From the NCBI GenBank assembly GCA_023078685.1, contig JALGAS010000004.1:5704001-5768000 (forward strand): a stretch of 64,000 nucleotides of DNA. Direction: 5' to 3'. Made by a program: the position numbers and the translations under genes. Shown one piece after another: positions 22,726 to 38,119 of the stretch. The notes under the pieces were generated by a model. That model had not been told where the DNA came from. It did not search any database and worked only from the letters and a program-made list of their open reading frames with translations. Numbering within the stretch: the stretch's first letter is position 1; every line of letters starts with the position of its first letter. This DNA is from Neopestalotiopsis rosae (Eukaryota > Ascomycota > Sordariomycetes > Amphisphaeriales > Sporocadaceae).

Positions 22726-25032
22726 TTACCAAGCCTCCCACTTCTGTCCTCCCATGGCGATCAATCGGTTGAATAGCTCATCTCTCAGCGGCAAGGCGGT
22801 GACCTTCCACATTTGTCCCGTCCTATCAAATATCTCCAGTGCGTCAGCCACCTCTCTCCGAAGGGACCAACCAACGACGATCTTGGCCTTCCAGCCATAA
22901 CCGCCAGTCTTCTTCAATTCTTGAATATCCGCGACAGGAATGCTCCACAATGGGTGCAAGTCTTCCCGGTCCTCGGTGCCAATCTTTTCAATCGTGCTGT
23001 CAGTGCTGAACGCAACAGCCGGGATAGTAGCCTTGGTTGTGATGTAGACGTGACCCTCCTTGCCATTGAATCGGGCCTTGAAGTTGACAGGTCCCGACAA
23101 GAGGCTGATATCTGGGCGAGGTGCTGCGCCCAAACGATCCTTGGCATGGTGAGAACCCGCCTTGGCCCTGAGCTTGTCGGCACCCATCGACGTCTTGACT
23201 GCTCCCTTGACGGTACCTCTGAAGAAACCGAGCAGCTTGCTACCCTTCTTTCCGTGCTTTGGCGTCTTGGCAGCATCAATGTCCTCACCGGCAGTCTCAT
23301 GCGGCACAGTCGGATCATGTTGCATGGCTTCATCTAGTTCCTCGATCGTGGCATTCAATGGAGGCTCTGCACCCGTTGCCCGCAATTCAGCATCAGTAAC
23401 ATCTGCTGGCCTTTCGGGTGGAGCTTGCTGAAGTCGTGGTGCTGGTGGAAGTGGAGCCTTATTTGCCTCACCAATGCGAAGAAGAGTGAGTGTGAGTTGA
23501 GCATTCGTCGGTACGCCTTTGAGAACTGTGTTGCGGAGTTCCAAGAGCTTTTGCCAGTGAGGAAACTTGCGATTCAGCAGCGCGATACCGCGAGTAATGA
23601 TCGGGTCACCAAAGAAGCCGAAACCAACACCAAAGGTAACACCCTTCATGAACATGTAAGATGTGACAAAGAGCGATACGAGAAGTAGGGGCGCGACGAG
23701 AGCTGCAAGTCTGAGGCGGTACATGTCTTTGGGAAACGGGGTTGTGGGCGACAGCGCGTTACCGAACCTCTCCCATGTGTCCGAAACATCGGCGATACCT
23801 GCTTTCTCTTAGTCTTCTGCTTCCTCAATATTGTTTCGGCAGACTTACCATGCATCACTGGACGCATCTTGCTCCACATGGCGTTCTCCACGGGAACCTT
23901 GGTTTTATCATGATGAGCTGATGGCTTGCCTCCAGCAGCTATATCTTTCGCATCTGCTGCGTGGACAGCAACACTAGAAGGATCAGGGACTGCATCTCCA
24001 GGCTCTTTGTCGTCAGAGGTTGGATCACCCTGCGGGTGTTTGCCGGTGGCGCCAGTGAGTACAACGGAAGTAATGCCATTGAAGAAGTTTGAGGCTTCCT
24101 GCTCGACTGCTTCGCCCTTGTGGTTTTCGGGTGCTGGATATAATATGTCAGCTTAATGCCATATTGAATTATAATAAAAAAAAATCTGGTTCTAGGAACA
24201 GATCACAATAAATGATGTGCTGAATACTTACCACCCGTAGCAGAATCATGACTTCCGAGAACACCAGCTTTGGGCTTCTGAACACCTCCAGTTGAATTGT
24301 CAACCAGGGCAATGGGAGCAGGTGGGAACAAGGTACCCCTCGACGGCGGGTACACAATCAACGTGATGAGAGTTACGACGATGAGAGGTACAACAAAATC
24401 AAAAGCCCAAGCAATCGTGTAGGCCTGGTTAGATTTGTTAGCGCTGCAAATAGTTCGACTTTTGCTGTACTTACTGCACAGAATGCTGTTGTTCTTCTTG
24501 TTTCGCGCCAGGAGCGAAGACGCGCTATATGCTTGACGGTTGCCAGCAGTCCGATTATGACAGTCATGTATAGTCGCTCCACGTTTGCTCGCAGTTTGTC
24601 TGGCGAGAACTCTTCCTCATCAGAGATGTTGAGGTCGAGATTCCCAGGTACGGCATTTGGCACTTCCTTGACATGGTACATTTGCTTGTTGAAACGTCTG
24701 ATTAGAAGCCACAGCTCCTCATTGTCAAGCCCGCCGACCAACGGGTCAGGCATGCCATCCTTTTGCTTGTGCCAACCAAGATCGGCAACATCTTCGTGGT
24801 CATGATCCATTTGCGCAGCACCTTTTTCCTCGTGATTATCCGTGGCTAGTGCGTGCGAGAGCGTAGGCTCGTCGGTAAGGTGGTTGGCCTTTTCTGCCTG
24901 ATCCGGATCTGTTATTTGTTGTATATCTGGAATTGGGAGAAAGTCTGTAATTGCTGTGCCCGATGTCTCCTGTGAGGTGGGAGGAATCAGACCAGACTCC
25001 TCGTCGTCGCGTCTACCTGGTTGGAATGCCAT
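22726..25032 (-). CDS. DUF3292-type fungal membrane protein
   Basis: Four exons (25032-24475, 24424-24232, 24133-23849, 23798-22726) give 702 residues. An acidic N-terminal region of about 150 residues leads to FSPDKLRANVERLYMTVIIGLLATVKHIARLRSWRETRRT. A membrane segment follows (AWAFDFVVPLIVVTLITLIVY), then a disordered linker and a second hydrophobic hairpin (LRLAALVAPLLLVSLFVTSYMF, FGVGFGFFGDP). The C-terminal 130 residues, with GHVYITTKATIPAVAFSTDS, the LHPLWSIPVADIQELKKTGGYGWK segment and WKVTALPLRDELFNRL, resemble a GRAM/PH-like sheet. The overall plan fits the fungal DUF3292 family, which has no established function. An ER or endomembrane lipid-related role is possible but is inference from the GRAM-like tail. 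Confidence 0.75.
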
Positions 25033-26262
25033 GATGCCAAGCGATCGCCGTTGCACCGTCAGTGGAAGAGAAGGATTACAGAATCAAATTACAACAAGAG
25101 AGCAGCGAGGAGAAGCGCGACAAAAGACTTGAAATGTCCGCTCCACTGGCTCAAGCAATACGCACTACCCATTTCTGTCCCGCGTGCTGGCTGCCATGGT
25201 CCGAATCATCGACTTCCAAGAAAATGCCCATGGTTGCGATGGGCCACGTCGTTTTGCGTGGTTGTTTCAGCTGCTATGCTACAATGACGTCTATGGCTAA
25301 ACAATGTCTGTGGAAAGGGGAAACTGCAGTTGACAATCTATAGGCCTAAATGCGCCGAACGGGTGCGCTAAAGTTGCCCTAGCGCAGTTCAGCTCGTGGA
25401 ATGACGTGCCCCAGATAGGAAACACGAAATTGAACGGGGAGACCTTGGAGACTTGGCTAAACTCAAGAGAGATGCGAAAAAAGATGCAGCCAATTGCGAA
25501 TGCATCGAATTAGAACGATCGAGATTAATAGAGTTCACTACCCCTGGACCCAAGGAGACTTGTTTCGGTAACATCTGGAGATCTGACAGCTGGGCAATGT
25601 CGGGCTAGAACTCGATAGCCTCAAATCATTCCCTGGGCCTGCTGGGGATCATTGTTCCCAATCTTGGTTCATCGTCCCGAAGCAGCGGGCGGGGCCCTGT
25701 TTAGGCGATCATTTTGGGCAGGATTTCCTGGTCGTTATCGCCGATGAATCTTTAGTTCAGCGGGTGCCAATTATGTCAGAAGGGGCGGGAGATGGGGCTG
25801 GGGGGCTGAACACATACAAAGGTTGACATCAGTGCTTGTGCCGATACCCTTGTTCAAATCAAGACATTGGAAACAGACGAGGACTGAACTCTATGCTGCA
25901 GCAAAGGCGCCGCTCTATATAATACTCGATTCCTCGCTCGCTGCCCGTCGCGTGCTGATAAATACTGCTCCGGCAACTCCACTATTCTTTTCTAAGCACG
26001 CAGCGGCTCGTACGGAGCAACTACTCCAGTCAATATGGTCTATGACGACATGCAGTCATTACGGCATCGCGATGTAATGATCGTACGTGATCACTCAGTA
26101 GAAGAAGCAGATGTGAAATTTCGATAGGAAAAGCAGTTTCGTATATTTGTTCAAAACTCTACTCCAATTGGCGACAAACTCAAATCCAAAAATACGAGAC
26201 CTTCTAGAGCATCATTCAGTTGACAAGCCCAACATTTCATACCCTATTGAACCATAAAAATC
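25033..26262. other. Divergent promoter region DUF3292 gene / PMI gene
   Basis: 1.2 kb without supported coding sequence. It separates two divergent genes. Confidence 0.5.
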
Positions 26263-27533
26263 ATGGCGCCATCTGTATTCCAGTTGAGCGGTACCTGCAA
26301 CAATTACCCATGGGGAAAGAAGGGGAAACAATCCCTCGCCGCTCAGCTATGTGCCAAAACCCCAGGCATTGACTTTAGCGTAAAAGATGATGAGTTCTAC
26401 TCTGAAATGTGGTTTGGCGACTACCCAAACTTTCCAGCTCGCAAACTTAACACGGGCGAATTGCTCAAGGATGTCATTGACGCCAACAAGGAGCAGCTGC
26501 TAGGACAAAAGGTCATTCAACATTACGATGCCCAGCTCCCGTTTCTGCCAAAGGTAGGAAGACTTTCATGATTCCCATGGATATCGAGACACAGGCTTAC
26601 TGTTCACAGATTTTGTCGATTGCCAAGGCTCTGCCTCTGCAACTGCACCCAAACAAGGATTTGGCAACCAAGCTGCACAAAAAGGACCCCGAAAACTTTA
26701 CAGATCCAAACCACAAGCCCGAAATAGCGGTAGCTCTATCAAAGTTTGAGCTGTTTGCCGGCTTCAAGCCGCTCTCACAGATTGAGCCATTATTCAAACT
26801 GAAGCCGCTTCAGCACTTTGTGCCCGCCAACACGGGCAGCTGGAACGACGAGACACTCCGCAACGTGACCCGCACAATACTCAAGACGGACCTGAAAGAG
26901 GTACAAAAGGCCCAGGAGGAACTCGCGCAGGTGCCGCGGTCAGACCTCGGCGACGCGGCGTACATGCTCGACCTGCTGCCGCGCCTGCAGGACCAGTACG
27001 GGCGCGACGACGCCGGCAACCTGGTGGCTCTGCTCCTCATGAACTTTTTGGTGTTTGACGCCGGCGACGCCGTCTACATACCCGCCGACGGCATCCACGC
27101 CTACCTGTCGGGCGACATTGTCGAGTGCATGGCCCGGTCCAACAATGTCCTCAACACGGGCTTCTGCCCGCCCGCCGAGCGCAACAGCATCGACATGTTT
27201 GCCGAGACCTTGACGTTCAAGGCGCACAGCAAGGACGACGTAATTTTGCCGAGCCAAGCTTACGAAAAGAGCAAGCATGGCAAGACGGTCGTCTACAAGC
27301 CCGGGTTGAGCGAGTTTGACATGCTCAAGGCGGATCTCAAAGCGGGCGAGAAGGACGAGGTGTCCGGAACTGAGGGCCCGGGCGTCTTGATCGTCACCTC
27401 TGGCAAAGGCACCATGAAGGCCGATGGCCAAGAACACAAGCTGGAAGAGGGCTTCATTTACTATGTTGCGCCTAAAGTGCCGGTTACTTGGGAGACGGAT
27501 AGCGGACTGCAGATTCACATGGCTGTGATCTAA
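26263..27533 (+). CDS. Mannose-6-phosphate isomerase, type I
   Basis: Two exons (26263-26553, 26610-27533) give 404 residues. The zinc-site pieces are visible: Gln and His in PLQLHPNK, Glu in HKPEIAVAL, and His in the cupin segment PADGIHAYLSGDIVE. YPWGKKGKQS at the N-terminus and MARSNNVLNTGF near the active site are type I features. The enzyme interconverts fructose-6-phosphate and mannose-6-phosphate, feeding GDP-mannose for glycosylation and cell-wall mannan, and also allows growth on mannose. It acts in the cytosol. The 56-nt intron is phase 0. It is convergent with the sugar porter, 233 bp away, at the edge of the sugar-use block. Other PMI paralogues may exist in the genome, so its essentiality cannot be judged. 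Confidence 0.93.
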
Positions 27534-27766
27534 AAGGCAGGCACAACGGCCAATCCCAACATTAGCCATAGTTCAACATATCTTTATTGTCAAGTTTCAC
27601 GAATGAGGAATTACGAGATGAAATTCGGTAGTGATTGATGAAAGGACGTTGCATGCACGATGATTTCGACGCGACATTGTCCCCAGATTTATCAACCACG
27701 AACAAAACTCTTATAGCAGCTTCCAGAGACATGCTTGTCCAATTCCTCATTTCGTCCTGCTATGCA

Positions 27767-29646
27767 CTAGGCGTAATTGCCCTTCTCATCAGCTTCCACA
27801 TTCAGGGTCCGCAGGACAGTCTCGGCGCTTCTCTTCTCCAAGCTCTTCTTGACAGGGTTGGGCGCCTCAAAGACCTCGGCCAGCTCCTCGAGGGTGCGGT
27901 CCTTGGTCTCGGGGAAGAAGAGGTAGATGACGCCGACCTCGATGAGGTCCCAAAAGACGAATACGAGGTAAAAGTAGTAGCCGATCCCTTCAAAGGCCGG
28001 GCCGCTGGCGTACTGGAGCACCGTGCTGGCGGCGCTGCTGGCAAAGTTGCCCACGGCCGTGCCCTTGGCGCGCGTGGCCGTGGGCAGCGTCTCGGCGATG
28101 TACATGCTCTGCAGCGGGGTCCAGCCAAACGAGAAGACGATGCCAAAGATGAAGATGAAGGCCACCGTGGTGTTGGCGGCGGTCGCCTGGCTCGGGTCGT
28201 CGGTCGCGAGTTTGGACGTGCCCGTGATGATGGCGAAGCAGATGGAACAGAAAATGGTGGTGTAAATCAGCAATGGTCTGAGCCATGTGGGTTAGCAATC
28301 AATCACAAACACTCCTTCTCGTGATTCTTGGAATATCGTTAGACGTACCTTCTTCCCACAACATCAGTCATGCGAGCACCTAGGATGGCACCGAGGAAAC
28401 ACAAGACTGGATTGATGGCATTAAGTGCAAGAACCCGGTGTTCTTCCGTAATACCAGCTGACTGAAGCATGGCCGCCATGTAATAACTGCTCAAGCTGTT
28501 GCCCGAAATCTGACCGAAGCAGGCCATGCCCAGGACACAAATGAGGCGGCGCCGCGCCGAGTGGGTGTCCCAGAGCTCGTGGTAGTCCCACCACTTCTTG
28601 TCGCTGGCGTCCGTCTTGACCTGCTGGCTCATCTCCCTGAGCTGGAGCTGTACGATGGGGTGCGACGTGTCGTTGTCGCCGTGGTACTTGGCCAGCACCC
28701 GGGCGGCCTCATCGGCGCGGTCGCGGGCCATGAGCCAGCGCGGCGACTCGGGGAGGAACCAGACGCCCGCGACCACGATGCCCGAGGTGATCATCTGGCA
28801 CCAGATGGGGATGCGCCACGCGTCTGCTCGCTCCAGGTAGCTGCAGCTGTACACGACCCAACTGGCGACAATGGATCCAATGTACCACGTGCAATTGTAC
28901 AGCCCAGTGATGGTTCCTCGCCACTTCGGATGTGCTTTGAATCAGGGTTAGATAATTGTTTCTTCTATGATATACTTCCAATGACATACCCATTTCGCTG
29001 ACATAGCAAGGAGCGCTGACACAGCAGAAGGAGACTCCAAAACCCAAAACCTAGCATTGGAGTTCGTGTTAGCAAGGTAGACTCTAGATTACAAGAGAAT
29101 GACCTTGTAGACTCACAAAACGGCCGCCAAGAAACATGGCATTCGACGTCGATGGCGCTTGAATGCATGTTCCAATGATGACGATAAGGGCACCAACAAA
29201 CATGCCGGCTCTTCGGCCCAGATAGTCATTCGTAGGGCCGGTGAAGAAGACGGCAGCAACAGATCCAATATTGTACATGGCAAAGACGAGACCAGTGCTA
29301 GAACCAGCGACAGTCCTGGGTAATAATGTCAGTACCATTCCATGATTTAGAGACAGTCTACGTATTGCAGAGTGTCTTGGGGTATAAACTCCACTCACAT
29401 GTGAAAGTATTTCTGATATGAAGTCATTCCATTCAAGCCACCCATCAGAGACCCATCATAACCGTTGAGACAGCCACACAAGTATGCGATGATGAGACAT
29501 GAATATAGTCGAAACATGGTCATGGTCCATGGAGAATAGACGGTGTTGTCGACATCGTGGGCAAGTTGTACGGCGGCGCCGGTATCATGACTGTGCTCGA
29601 CAGTCTGTTCGCCTGATATATGCGTCTCCTTCTCTGGTTCGGCCAT
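27767..29646 (-). CDS. Lactose-permease-like MFS sugar porter
   Basis: Five exons (29646-29399, 29315-29117, 29050-28990, 28934-28349, 28277-27767) give 534 residues with 12 predicted helices. Sugar-porter signatures are present: [12 protein letters not shown] in TM1, DYLGRRAGM after TM2, [12 protein letters not shown] after TM6, DVVGRRPLL after TM8, and [13 protein letters not shown] after TM12. The tail [17 protein letters not shown] is typical of the fungal lactose-permease-annotated branch (LAC12/LacpA type). The likely role is proton-coupled import of lactose or other galactosides at the plasma membrane. Direct support comes from the neighbours: a divergent Zn2Cys6 regulator and a GH2 beta-galactosidase. 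The ATG at 29646 is used; the frame upstream would need a non-ATG start. Galactose, glucose or cellobiose transport remains possible. Confidence 0.88.
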
Positions 29647-30650
29647 GGTTGCAGGCTTCCACGGATGTTGATACTGGTCGTGAAACAATGTCTTTGGAAC
29701 TGCAGACTTGGATGACTATATATCCACAGCCTCACAGCTTCCCATGAGGTCGCAAGAGGGTTGCATACAGCGACCTTGAAAGAGCGTCGCCATGTGCACC
29801 TTTTATATCCCATTCCACCACCGTGCCATGTCGTGCCACACGCTGCAGATCAAAAGACCAGGTCCATTGGTACACACTACACACATGCATATTCCCCATG
29901 GGTCTGACAAATGAGAGTCATGCAGCCGAGTGCAACCATAGCAGAAATGCATTTGGGCTAAATCGTCCATTGAACCCTCGGGCTAGGAACCATTTGGGTG
30001 GCTAGGGGTCCGGGATCCTGCGTGAACCAAGACAGAATGCTTGTTTTAACATGATTGCCACCAATCAATGTCGACTGCGTCTTGAATTATAGGTGACAAC
30101 CTAGACTCAATCCTTCCCCCCATGGTTGCACGATACGAACCGGCTACCGAAGAACGTTTGGCCCTGTGGCCTGGGTGCTCGTCCCCATCGAGCCGAGAGA
30201 GCGCGTGTCCAATGCGGGGGAAGAAGGGGAAAAACTTGGGGGGATTTGGGGGAAGCTCGAGTGCTTGGTGTGTGCTTGGTAGGGCGGCAGATCGCCAGAG
30301 CCAACAAACAGCTAGCAGCTCGAGGGGACGAAAATACGAACAAGCGAGCCAATGGTGAAGCTAGCCGAGATGGTGCAGTTCTGAAAAGAGGTTGAATTTC
30401 CCCCGCATCTCCACAGCCTGTCCAGGCCGTCGGGTGCAAGGGCTCGCGTAAGAGAGCAAAGAGAGAGAGAGCAAAAAAGGGTATTTTAATGTTGATATTT
30501 CCTTTTTCCATTTCTCTCCTTCCCCCCACGGTCCGCTTCGGTCCGGACAGAGTACCACGCCGCGAACGAGGACCTACATACTGCCTACTGCAGCAGAGAA
30601 AGTTTACAAACCCCACAGACGTCCAATCGCATCTGCTGCGGGTATTGGCA
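29647..30650. promoter_or_regulatory. Divergent promoter between sugar porter and Zn2Cys6 regulator
   Basis: 1.0 kb of shared upstream sequence. It includes a CT-rich tract (about 30490-30530) and a CGG-N11-CCG site at 30529-30545. No coding gene is supported; a 193-codon minus-strand frame here is compositionally unlike a gene. Confidence 0.6.
30529..30545. promoter_or_regulatory. CGG-N11-CCG candidate zinc-cluster site
   Basis: The sequence CGGTCCGCTTCGGTCCG has the exact half-site orientation and spacing of Gal4/Lac9 targets. It is also a direct repeat of CGGTCCG. It lies 106 bp upstream of the regulator start codon. Binding is inferred. Confidence 0.4.
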
Positions 30651-33119
30651 ATGGATGATCTGGTGGACAATCCATCTGAGCCAAGCAAGAAGCGTCTTCG
30701 GACGTCTCATGCAGTATGTCTACCTACATGTCCAAATGCTTGTCACCTGCAGCAGCTTGAGATACTAACAGAGAGGTGCAGTGTGATGTTTGTCGGTCCC
30801 GGAAGATTAGGTGCGAATTGCTTAGTAACCATATTTTTTTCTCTCTTTTCTTTCTCTATCTTGCATCTATCTGTGTTTGCTATGAGGGTATTTTCGACTC
30901 TCTCGGCAGCAGTAGTATCATGTGATTGTCGCCAGAACTTGTACTGAATCCTGAGCAGATGCGATGGTAACAAACCGTGCCATGCCTGTCTCAATTCTAA
31001 ACAGGAATGCTCGTATGGCTCCGAGGCCAACACGTCAGTCTATCCTAATCCCGGACCTTGACCTACTCAGTGGAATGATGCATGCGTCTGACTAGTCGTT
31101 AGTCGTGGAAAGAGTGATTTGATCCTCGAGGGCGTGTTGAGAGTTGAGGAGTTGCTGCAGCAGATGAACTTATCCATGGTAAGAAGGACATCTCTAGTAG
31201 CGAATCTGAATGCTACAAATGCCGAGCTTTCTGGACAGAGGTGACTTATACCTGCTCAGATCACATCGCCTATATCGGCAGTTCCACTCCTGCAGAGTCC
31301 CGTGTCTGCCAGGCCGCTGTCTAATAGGAGTCCATCGATCGACGACGTTCATGATCGTCAAAGTAACAGTAATCTGGAAAATGCCATACTCGACTCTCTA
31401 CACAACTCGACCACCGAGTCCATCTTATCGTGGTCCCATCTCGATGCCTTCCCAACTATACGGCAGAACTACACGTCCATCTTTCAGTTGGAACAGTCGA
31501 GGCCGCCACTTGCCACTCGCTCGAATACCATGTACCCTTACATCTCACCCGTAGACCTCGACGCCATTCTTGACACGTTCCAGCGGACGGTGAATTTCTG
31601 GTACCCCGTTCTTTCCCTGACGCAGCTGGACAGCACCAGGAATCTAGTTGTCCAGAATCTCCTCGAGAGCACAGATCTCGTGACGAGCTGCTGTGCGCAA
31701 CTCGTCATGGCTCTCGGCTGCGCTGGCGAGGTGGTGACGGGTTTAGTGCACAGCGAAGACACGACACCTAGCCGCGACGAGGTCGATTTTCGACGGGCAC
31801 GCAAGGCCATGGGCGACCTGTACTTTGACGGCGCCTTACGGGCCATGCACATGGTCCATTCCGAGATGAGCTGCATGGCGGTCCAGTCCTTGTTCTTTAC
31901 CGCGTATGTTTCCCGATGATTCTGCTACTCCGACATCATTCTTTTCTCCCGCTGACGTATGATTAGATTGTATTTCGCTTATCTGCGACGTCCTCTGCAG
32001 GCTTGGACATATATACACAATACAGCTTCCAAATGCCTCCTCCTATTGTCCTATCCGCCTGTCAATGAGCCGATTGAGAACCAAGAGTGTCTAAAGAGGA
32101 TATTCTGGGCATGCTATATTCTAGAAAGGTGTGCTCTCATCATGTATCTCGCACGAAGCCGTACTAAAATGTCTTCAGCGACTATCTAGCCGAGCTATCG
32201 GCACTTCCACAGAGCGGCATTGCCCAGATTGAGTCATCCGTATCCCTCCCGGGCAGTTACATTACGCACCTGGACCCCGACCAGACCGAGCACGCCTCGC
32301 TCTACTTCCTGGCCTGCATCTCGATGCGCCGGCTCCTGAACCGCGTGCACCACCTCTTGTACGCCCGGGACACTGGCGCCGCCACCGACATTTCGCGGTT
32401 CCCCGCCATCGTGACAGAGCTGGACCACCAGCTCGAGGAGTGGCGCGACGTGCTACCGCACGCCTTTCGCTTCGACATTCCGCAGAACATCCTCGGCGAA
32501 TTCAATGACAGCAACGCGGGGGGCGGAGTAGGAGGGGGTGGCGGCGGCGTCCAGCAGCTCTCCGAGTGCGGCGGGTTTCTGAGGCAGCGCTACCTGACCT
32601 GCAAGAGCGTCATCTACCGCCCCTACCTCGCCTGGCTCCTGGCTTCAGGCGGTCTGCACCGCGACGCCCGCGGAATCCGCCAGGAGGACATTGTCGCGCG
32701 GGCGCAGGTCTGTCTCGATGCGTGCACGTCGCACATTTTGGCCTTGACGGGTTTTGCCCACACCGTCCTGGTAGATACCTGGATCTGTGCATTATCGTGA
32801 GTAGTCATCTTCCACTGACCAATTTTCATATACTCTTTTCTAATCATTTGGTGAACATAGAATGGCTACGGCCATGATGATCCTTTTAGCCACGCGCAGA
32901 TCGGCGCGCAAGATTGCCAATCGACACGACATGATGGAAACGGGTCCGCACGTCAGAAAAGTGTTTAGGAGATGGCAGGACAATCTCGGTACACCAGAGT
33001 CACCCAGTGTGGAACAAGCGTTGCGAATCATTTACGAGACGGAGAGACTAATGTCGGGGTTGACGGTCACAGAAGAGGAAGTGGATGTAGCCAACTCAAT
33101 GTGTGCCATGAGGAATTAA
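30651..33119 (+). CDS. Zn2Cys6 transcription factor with fungal_trans domain
   Basis: Eight exons (30651-30713, 30782-30810, about 30959-31033, 31103-31178, 31260-31903, 31967-32128, 32179-32796, 32861-33119) give 641 residues. The zinc cluster is assembled from exons 1-3: CDVC, then RSRKIRC, then DGNKPCHAC and LNSKQEC, giving C-X2-C-X6-C-X5-C-X2-C-X6-C at residues about 22-47. A basic KKRLR precedes it. A short coiled segment (LRVEELLQQMNLSM) follows as linker. The middle-homology region has DLDAILDTFQRTVNFWYPVLS, FFTALYFAYLRRPLQAWTYIHNTA and ECLKRIFWACYILER, the usual fungal_trans pattern. A Gly-rich loop (residues about 455-465) interrupts it. Its position between the porter and the beta-galactosidase suggests it controls both. 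Confidence 0.92.
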
Positions 33120-33257
33120 AGAAAAAAGAAAACAATTGAACTGTCAAGGCGGTCAAATAATTGCAAAATGAATTATATTCTCGGCTAAACCAAGTGGGCT
33201 CTTTGTTATCTTCAATGCGATCTTATTCCCCGAGGCCAATGTCTACAACCTTTGAAA

Positions 33258-36511
<3,254 letters not shown>

Positions 36512-38119
36512 TGTGACTGCAGCTCTGACTTTCCCCAAGACAAGGACGAGACTGGACTAAGGTGATGGCCACAAGAGTTTTCAAGTTGGTGGTTGATGGC
36601 AGGAATCGAGAATTTAATTCAAAGAAGAAAATTCACCTCATCAATCTCGCATACAAGCAACGGGACGCAGCATCCGATCCAGGACGGGAATGGATTGCGA
36701 AAGAGGAGACGGGCGTTTGTTTGTTGCTGCTCTGCCGGGATCTCGTGACTTTTGGCTTGGTTACAATTGAAGCCGCGGCCTATGTAATAATTGTAGATCT
36801 TCTTGCGCTATGTGTTAAGAGCATGGCTCGCTAAGTACTACTCTATGTTTCCGCGTGATAGTATGGACTTGACATGACCCCATCAGTAATAATACCTGCT
36901 TGTTTGGTGGGACTTGAACCAAGTGCTTGCAGCCAACCTCCTCCTCCCCCACGTTTAACTCCACGAGCTTTCAAGGTTGACCCCATTGCAGCACAGAGAC
37001 AGATCCTAGGCACTCGGGCCGCTCCGGATCTACGGGGAAGCCGGAGCCGTTGATGCAGGAGACAAACAACGGCCAGCGGCTCAGCTAATGATTCCGGCCG
37101 AGAAGATACTTCCCTACCGAGATAATCATGAATTAAAATGTCTGAACAGTCTTGCGATCTATCTCTTCTTTCCTCTGGTTCTTCTTCATTTTTTAGAACT
37201 GCACAAAAGAGCACATGTGCTTTCGTTCTGTTTTTATTTTTATTCTGATCTTGGTGCAGGTTCCCTTGGATCGAGCCCGTCCGCGTTTCTTTGCCAGATC
37301 CCTGCCTGTACGAAGTACACGCCGCGCCTGTTCGAATCGAGAAGCATACTACATTCACACTTGATTGCTTATGCCTCTTCATCCCTCCCTGACAATAATA
37401 AAGGGGACAAAGAAAGCTTTTGGCTTTTCAAGTGGAACATTGTCCTGTCGCTGAGCACAGATTCCCCCTCCATTACAGCTCCGAAAAGTTGGGAGGCCAA
37501 GTGGAGTTGGTGGATACCTGGTGTTATAATTGATCACAGTGAACACATACACTAAATACATAGCTAATCTAGGTACTCAGGTCAATCAGGGACAGGTCTC
37601 TAAAGGACATGTGGTGGTGAATCTGTGAAAATGTACTTCGTAAGGCATCAAAATTTGAGCGGCGACACATGTCACGATCAATCAAACATAATTTTACCAA
37701 GTCTCACACGGCAGTCACTTGACTAAAGTCGCCTCACCCGAGCACAATCAGTGAATACGAAGTGCTGTATGTGGCTTCGTTGCATGTGCCCCGCCTCAAA
37801 TTCACCCCGCCTTGGTGCACCCTATTATTGAAAAGAACCCCGCGTTAATTTGGCATTGTGAAGCTCGACTGGCTGCTGGCTGCTGGCTGCCACTCAACTG
37901 AGCTCGTTCAGCCCCTGAATGGTAACACCAACAAATTCAATCTTCACCGCATCTTTGGCCACTGACTCTCCAGTTTCAGGGTCCTTTCCAACTATAATCT
38001 TTCGACGACCCTGATACCCCACCAAGCGTTCACTTTCATCTGTGCATTTCTCTTGCACCAATTGACTCTACCATCTTGTCACTTTTCGCACCAGTTCCTC
38101 CACCTCTTCAACCGCCACG
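36512..38119. promoter_or_regulatory. Divergent promoter region beta-galactosidase / HAD protein
   Basis: 1.6 kb. It contains a CGG-N11-CCG site at 37033-37049, a GC-rich patch (37010-37085), a GGCTGCT triplet repeat near 37870-37890, and a long pyrimidine-rich leader just before the HAD start codon, typical of strongly expressed fungal genes. No coding gene is supported. Confidence 0.5.
37033..37049. promoter_or_regulatory. CGG-N11-CCG candidate zinc-cluster site
   Basis: CGGGGAAGCCGGAGCCG, 522 bp upstream of the beta-galactosidase ATG, has the same spacing as the site in the porter/regulator promoter. One such site per few kilobases can occur by chance, so this is suggestive only. Confidence 0.35.

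Noticed and set aside
30107..30688. 193-codon minus-strand frame in the porter/regulator promoter
   Set aside because: Arg/Ser/Pro-rich chance composition, and it overlaps the first exon of the zinc-cluster regulator.
36910..36945. T-arm-like GGTTCAAGTCCC on the minus strand, possible tRNA
   Set aside because: No matching acceptor stem, D-arm or anticodon arm can be drawn upstream, and the 5-bp T-stem does not pair.
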